Shown here in pieces: positions 7,573 to 10,205 of a stretch of DNA of 10,205 nt (position 1 is its first letter; each line of letters opens with the position of its first letter). The notes below the pieces were generated by a model. That model did not search any database, was not told where the DNA came from, and saw only the letters and a list, made by a program, of their open reading frames with translations. Source of the DNA: Candidatus Pelearchaeum sp. (GTDB lineage: Archaea; Thermoproteota; Nitrososphaeria_A; Caldarchaeales; Caldarchaeaceae); contig WAQC01000105.1 in the NCBI GenBank assembly GCA_015520425.1, forward strand, positions 1 to 10,205, read 5' to 3'. The position numbers were made by a program, and so were the translations under genes.

Positions 7573-8444
7573 TTATGCTCACCTCCCATGGCTCTGCCGC
7601 GCATCTCCTCCAGCAACTCCTGGTAGGATGGCCTCCTACGGTCTACGAAGTTACCCACCACTAGCTTCTCTCCAGGCTTGAGCCCTATCCCGATTTTGCT
7701 CAGGTCAGCGCTGTGGTCTACTACGCAGTGTTTGCGGAAGTATTCCATCATGTCAAGCGCTTCTGGGAAGCCGTTGAACTCCCCGAAAGTCGGGGGGCAT
7801 GGTGAGACTACCTCAAGGAAGGCGAAGCCCTCAACCTCCATCATCCTCTCAACAGCCTTGGCGAGCTGCCTAACGTGAAGCGTCGTCCACCTAGCTACAA
7901 AAGAAGCCCCAGCCGCAGCAACTAGGTAGGGGACGTTGAAGGGCGTCTCAATATTCCCATAGGGGGTTGTGTATGTCTTGGCTTCCAGCGGCGTAGTAGC
8001 GCCATGCTGGCCGCCTGTCATCCCATAATTGAAGTTGTTGACCATTATGACGTTGATATCCACGTTCCGCCTAGCGGCGTGTATGAGGTGGTTTCCGCCT
8101 ATCGTGGTTATGTCCCCATCCCCAGATATGACGGTTATCTCCAGCTCTGGCCTGAAGAGCGCCATTCCTGTTGCGAAGGCTATAGCCCTGCCATGCGTCG
8201 TGTGGAACGAGTCCAAGTTCATGTAGCCAGAAACCCTGCCTGTACATCCTATGCCAGAGATGCAGACATGCTTCTCAACAGGTATGCTGGACCTCTCAAC
8301 GGCATGCGCATACGCTCCCAGCACTATTCCTATCCCGCAGCCTGGGCACCAGATATGCGGGAGCCGCTCAGCCCTAAGCAGAGTATCGCGGACATGGCTT
8401 TGTGCGATAATCTCACGGCCAGCCAAAACCTGGAGCTCGCTCAA
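7569..8444 (-). CDS. korB: 2-oxoacid:ferredoxin oxidoreductase, beta subunit (thiamine-diphosphate binding)
   Basis: 291-residue catalytic beta subunit. The thiamine-diphosphate/Mg motif runs from GDGD (108-111) through RRN (125-127) to NN (136-137). Cysteines expected to bind a [4Fe-4S] cluster are seen in WCPGCG (C33, C36), CISGIGC (C61, C67) and SPCPP (C216). HTTHGRAIAFATG (81-93) and NYGMTGGQHGATTP (139-152) are highly typical of KorB. With KorA it forms the active site; 2-oxoglutarate is the likely substrate by family resemblance, but other 2-oxoacids are possible. The start is the rare TTG at 8444, overlapping the korA stop as TTGA, supported by a perfect GGAGGTGAT site 6 nt upstream. 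Confidence 0.96.
   Translation of the reverse strand: MSELQVLAGREIIAQSHVRDTLLRAERLPHIWCPGCGIGIVLGAYAHAVERSSIPVEKHVCISGIGCTGRVSGYMNLDSFHTTHGRAIAFATGMALFRPELEITVISGDGDITTIGGNHLIHAARRNVDINVIMVNNFNYGMTGGQHGATTPLEAKTYTTPYGNIETPFNVPYLVAAAGASFVARWTTLHVRQLAKAVERMMEVEGFAFLEVVSPCPPTFGEFNGFPEALDMMEYFRKHCVVDHSADLSKIGIGLKPGEKLVVGNFVDRRRPSYQELLEEMRGRAMGGEHK
7579..7586 (-). promoter_or_regulatory. Shine-Dalgarno site deciding the korC GTG start
   Basis: Minus strand GGAGGTGA within the last codons of korB, 6 nt before GTG 7572. It supports GTG as the real start and coupled translation of korB and korC. Confidence 0.78.
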
Positions 8445-9586
8445 GCAGCTATCACCTCCAACGCATCAACTATAACATGAGGCTCTATCAGAGAGCCTGG
8501 AGCCCAGTTAACGCCCACGACGGGGCATTTGGCATGCTCCTTCACGGGATGGATGAGCTGCCCGTAGTTTATCTCTGGGACAACTATCGCATTTACCTTC
8601 TGGCTGATTTTCTCTATGAGCTCGTCTGGGAAGGGCCATATTGTTAGGAGCTTTACCAGCCCTACCCTGATTCCCCTGCTTCGGGCTGTTTTCACGGCTT
8701 TGAGGGCTGAGCGCGCAGTTGAGCCATAAGCTATTACGGCAATCTCCGCGTCGTCCATCATTTGTTCTTCCCATCTCCATATCTCGTGGGCGTGGTTGCG
8801 TATCTTCCCAAGGAGGTGGCTTAGCATGCGTTCTGAGACTGCGTGGTCTGTTGTTGGGTATCCGCGCTCATCGTGGGTTAAGCTATCCACGTTCACCCTA
8901 CAGCCCGTCCCGACTATGGGCATGGGGTTGAAGTCCTGCGAGTAGTCAAACGGCGGCCTGCTGCCCAGCATGTCTGGGCTTAGCCTCTCCCGCTCAACGA
9001 CCTCAATCTCCTCATACTGAGGAACGCGCAGCCTCTCCCACATCATACCCACAACCTGGTCGGCTAGAACGAAGACAGGTGTCCTGAAACGCTCCGCCGT
9101 GTTGAACGCCTTTATGGTGAGGTCAAAGAATTCCTGGACGCTGCTGGGGCAGTATGCTATCGTCTCCAAATCTCCATGCGAGCCCCACCTGGCTTGCATA
9201 ACATCTCCCTGCCCCACGAGGGTTGGGATGCCCGTGCTGGGGCCTGCTCGCTGCACATTGACCACCACTACTGGCGCCTCCATGATGAACGCTAGGCCTA
9301 TGTTCTCCATCATGAGGCTGAAGCCTGGGCCTGAGGTCGCGGTCATCGCCTTGGCTCCCGCGTATGATGCCCCTATTATCGCCGCCATGCTTCCCAGCTC
9401 GTCCTCCATCTCCACCGCAACCCCTCCAACCTGCGGGAAGCGCAGCGAAGCGCGTTCAAAGATTTCCGACGAGGGCGTTATCGGGTAGCCTGCGAAGAAC
9501 CTACAGCCAGCTATCAGAGCAGCCTCAACGCAGGCCATGTTCCCCATCATGAAATAAGTCCCAGGCTTGAGCAGCTTCTCGCTCAT
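8441..9586 (-). CDS. korA: 2-oxoacid:ferredoxin oxidoreductase, alpha subunit
   Basis: 381-residue alpha subunit that completes the thiamine-diphosphate active site with KorB. Visible motifs are MGNMACVEAALIAGCRFF then GYPITPSSEIFE (33-44), the 2-oxoacid and pyrimidine-side domain; TSGPGFSLMMENIGLA (84-99); and VQRAGPSTGIPT (111-122), all strongly conserved in KorA/PorA. The C-terminal domain starts near AVIAYGSTARSALKAV. ATG 9586 is chosen over the upstream in-frame ATG at 9637. It overlaps the korD stop (ATGA) with GGAGGTG (9598-9592) 5 nt away, while the longer form would add 17 uncharacteristic residues inside the korD coding region. There is no gamma fusion, in keeping with the separate korC downstream. 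The exact 2-oxoacid cannot be told from sequence, though the separate korD favours a 2-oxoglutarate-type enzyme. Confidence 0.96.
   Translation of the reverse strand: MSEKLLKPGTYFMMGNMACVEAALIAGCRFFAGYPITPSSEIFERASLRFPQVGGVAVEMEDELGSMAAIIGASYAGAKAMTATSGPGFSLMMENIGLAFIMEAPVVVVNVQRAGPSTGIPTLVGQGDVMQARWGSHGDLETIAYCPSSVQEFFDLTIKAFNTAERFRTPVFVLADQVVGMMWERLRVPQYEEIEVVERERLSPDMLGSRPPFDYSQDFNPMPIVGTGCRVNVDSLTHDERGYPTTDHAVSERMLSHLLGKIRNHAHEIWRWEEQMMDDAEIAVIAYGSTARSALKAVKTARSRGIRVGLVKLLTIWPFPDELIEKISQKVNAIVVPEINYGQLIHPVKEHAKCPVVGVNWAPGSLIEPHVIVDALEVIAA
8451..8459 (-). promoter_or_regulatory. Shine-Dalgarno site deciding the korB TTG start
   Basis: Minus strand GGAGGTGAT, complementary over all nine bases to the conserved archaeal 16S rRNA 3' end, 6 nt before TTG 8444 and inside the korA 3' end. 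No ATG or GTG fits the family's N-terminus better. Confidence 0.8.
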
Positions 9587-9894
9587 GGCCGCACCTCCAC
9601 CGTGAATATGGCGAATTCGGGGCATATCCAGCTGCACATGCCGCAGTTTACGCAGTCGTTCTCCTTCCCTGGCCTAACGCGGGGGTGGCGGTAGCCGTTG
9701 GCGTTATACTCGTCTGAGCGCTCCAACACCTGCTGGGGGCAGTAGGTCCAGCAGTAGCCGCACTCCTTACAGCGTTCGGGAATTATGTAAATACGCCCAA
9801 CAGGTTTGGTGAAACTGCTTAGGTTGATTGGCTCGCGGATTATTGTGGTGCTTTTTACTTGTCGGGTAGAAAGCGACAGCTCTAGCTGTTGCAT
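9583..9894 (-). CDS. korD: 2-oxoacid:ferredoxin oxidoreductase, delta subunit (2x[4Fe-4S] ferredoxin)
   Basis: 103-residue ferredoxin-like subunit that carries electrons from the KorAB active site to free ferredoxin. Two [4Fe-4S] motifs are seen: C42-C45-C48-C52 (CKECGYCWTYCP) and C81-C84-C87-C91 (CVNCGMCSWICP). First gene of the operon. The frame is open as far as ATG 10017, but the extra 41 residues are hydrophobic and AT-rich in origin and are not expected for KorD, so ATG 9894 is preferred. No Shine-Dalgarno site is visible. A T-rich element (9911-9918) about 20 nt upstream could be a TATA box, slightly close for a leaderless start, so the exact start is less certain than the gene itself. 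Confidence 0.9.
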   Translation of the reverse strand: MQQLELSLSTRQVKSTTIIREPINLSSFTKPVGRIYIIPERCKECGYCWTYCPQQVLERSDEYNANGYRHPRVRPGKENDCVNCGMCSWICPEFAIFTVEVRP

Positions 9895-10008
9895 GATTTG
9901 TTCAATAGCGTAAAAAAGGTTCTGCTGGTTATGAGTTTTGGGTGGGAAATAGTTGAACTCTTCAAATATTAGAAAAATACTAATACTGACATTAACGTAA
10001 ATTATGTT
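9895..10008. promoter_or_regulatory. AT-rich divergent promoter region between korD and a plus-strand gene
   Basis: This 114-nt stretch is much richer in A+T than the coding regions and lies between two genes pointing away from each other. Candidate TATA elements are TTTTTTAC on the minus strand (9911-9918) for korD, AATATTTGAAG on the minus strand (9959-9969) as an alternative, and AAAAATACTAAT on the plus strand (9973-9984) for the divergent gene. None is decisive. Confidence 0.5.
9967..9985. repeat. 19-bp inverted repeat in the divergent promoter, possible operator
   Basis: TATTAG (9967-9972) and CTAATA (9980-9985) are perfect 6-bp inverted copies around a 7-nt spacer, AAAAATA. The arms lie about 13 bp centre to centre, close to one helical turn, as for a dimeric regulator site. 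It overlaps the candidate TATA elements of both divergent genes. A chance palindrome in AT-rich DNA is the main alternative. Confidence 0.4.
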
Positions 10009-10205
10009 GTGAAACATTCGCTACTTAACGAGCTTGTTTATTTACTATCATCATTCCCACCAAACGAGTGGAGGGAGGATGTTTATGTCAAGACACCGCC
10101 TCTCACGATGCTGAATATTGAGGGGAAGCTCACGCTTTTTCCAAGGGATTTTAGGGTTGAGGTTTTGCTTGACGCTCTCACGCCTAGGCTTGGGTTGAGA
10201 AAGTA
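10009..10205 (+). CDS. Hypothetical protein, partial (runs off the right edge)
   Basis: An open plus-strand frame of 65 complete codons to the window end, beginning GTG at 10009 (KHSLLNELVYLLSSFPPNEW) with ATG at 10108 (MLNIEGKLTLFPRDFRVEVL) as the alternative start. An in-frame TAG lies upstream at 9970-9972. I do not recognise the family. The residue mix (hydrophobic and charged alternation, EVLLDALTPRLGLRK at the visible end) looks like an ordinary soluble protein. A candidate TATA element about 30 nt before the GTG suits a leaderless or nearly leaderless mRNA. It is transcribed away from the kor operon. Confidence 0.6.
   Translation, partial: MKHSLLNELVYLLSSFPPNEWREDVYVKTPPLTMLNIEGKLTLFPRDFRVEVLLDALTPRLGLRK

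Noticed and set aside
9587..9637. Upstream ATG extending korA by 17 residues
   Set aside because: It lies within the korD coding region. ATG 9586 has a good Shine-Dalgarno site and the family's N-terminus.
9895..10017. N-terminal extension of korD to ATG 10017 as a membrane anchor
   Set aside because: The stretch is AT-rich intergenic DNA with an inverted repeat and promoter-like elements; KorD proteins normally lack such a segment.
10080..10115. ATG at 10080 preceded by GGAGGGAGG as a gene start
   Set aside because: Its frame closes after 11 codons, and the overlapping frame from GTG 10009 stays open to the window end.

Overview
The window reads as the genome of a thermophilic archaeon, most likely of the TACK (crenarchaeal/aigarchaeal-type) branch. 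The evidence is a crenarchaeal-style Fe/Mn superoxide dismutase, archaeal HdrA/HdrD and four-subunit 2-oxoacid:ferredoxin oxidoreductase genes, a TATA box about 27 nt upstream of a leaderless start, Shine-Dalgarno sites matching the archaeal 16S 3' end (GGAGGTGAT), and what looks like a bulge-helix-bulge (BHB) intron in a protein gene. I cannot name the species.

Layout, right to left, because nearly everything is on the minus strand: 9894-694 holds one tightly packed eight-gene operon, korD-korA-korB-korC(G)-hdrA-hdrD-etfA-etfB. Five successive junctions are 4-nt stop/start overlaps, and the last two gaps are 3 and 8 nt. It encodes a complete 2-oxoacid:ferredoxin oxidoreductase (delta, alpha, beta, gamma), a 1133-residue HdrA with two flavin modules and a C-terminal MvhD domain, an HdrD-like (HdrC+HdrB) iron-sulfur protein, and both subunits of an electron transfer flavoprotein. 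Co-transcription suggests that electrons from 2-oxoacid oxidation (reduced ferredoxin) are handled by an Hdr/MvhD/ETF flavin-iron-sulfur complex, possibly by electron bifurcation or confurcation. That mechanism is inference.

Downstream, with its own promoter (TATA at 660-667), lies a superoxide dismutase gene (636 to the left edge). Its reading frame is broken between the metal-ligand His166 codon and the conserved AYYLQYKN segment by 32 extra nucleotides (138-107). These fold with their flanks into a textbook BHB splice motif (4-bp central helix, two 3-nt bulges). Cutting each bulge at the canonical position restores the conserved protein exactly. This is the most interesting observation in the window. 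Codon usage also changes sharply across the intron.

At the right end, an AT-rich region (9895-10008) with an inverted repeat separates korD from a divergent plus-strand gene of unknown function that runs off the window. I see no tRNA or rRNA genes, insertion sequences or CRISPR arrays.
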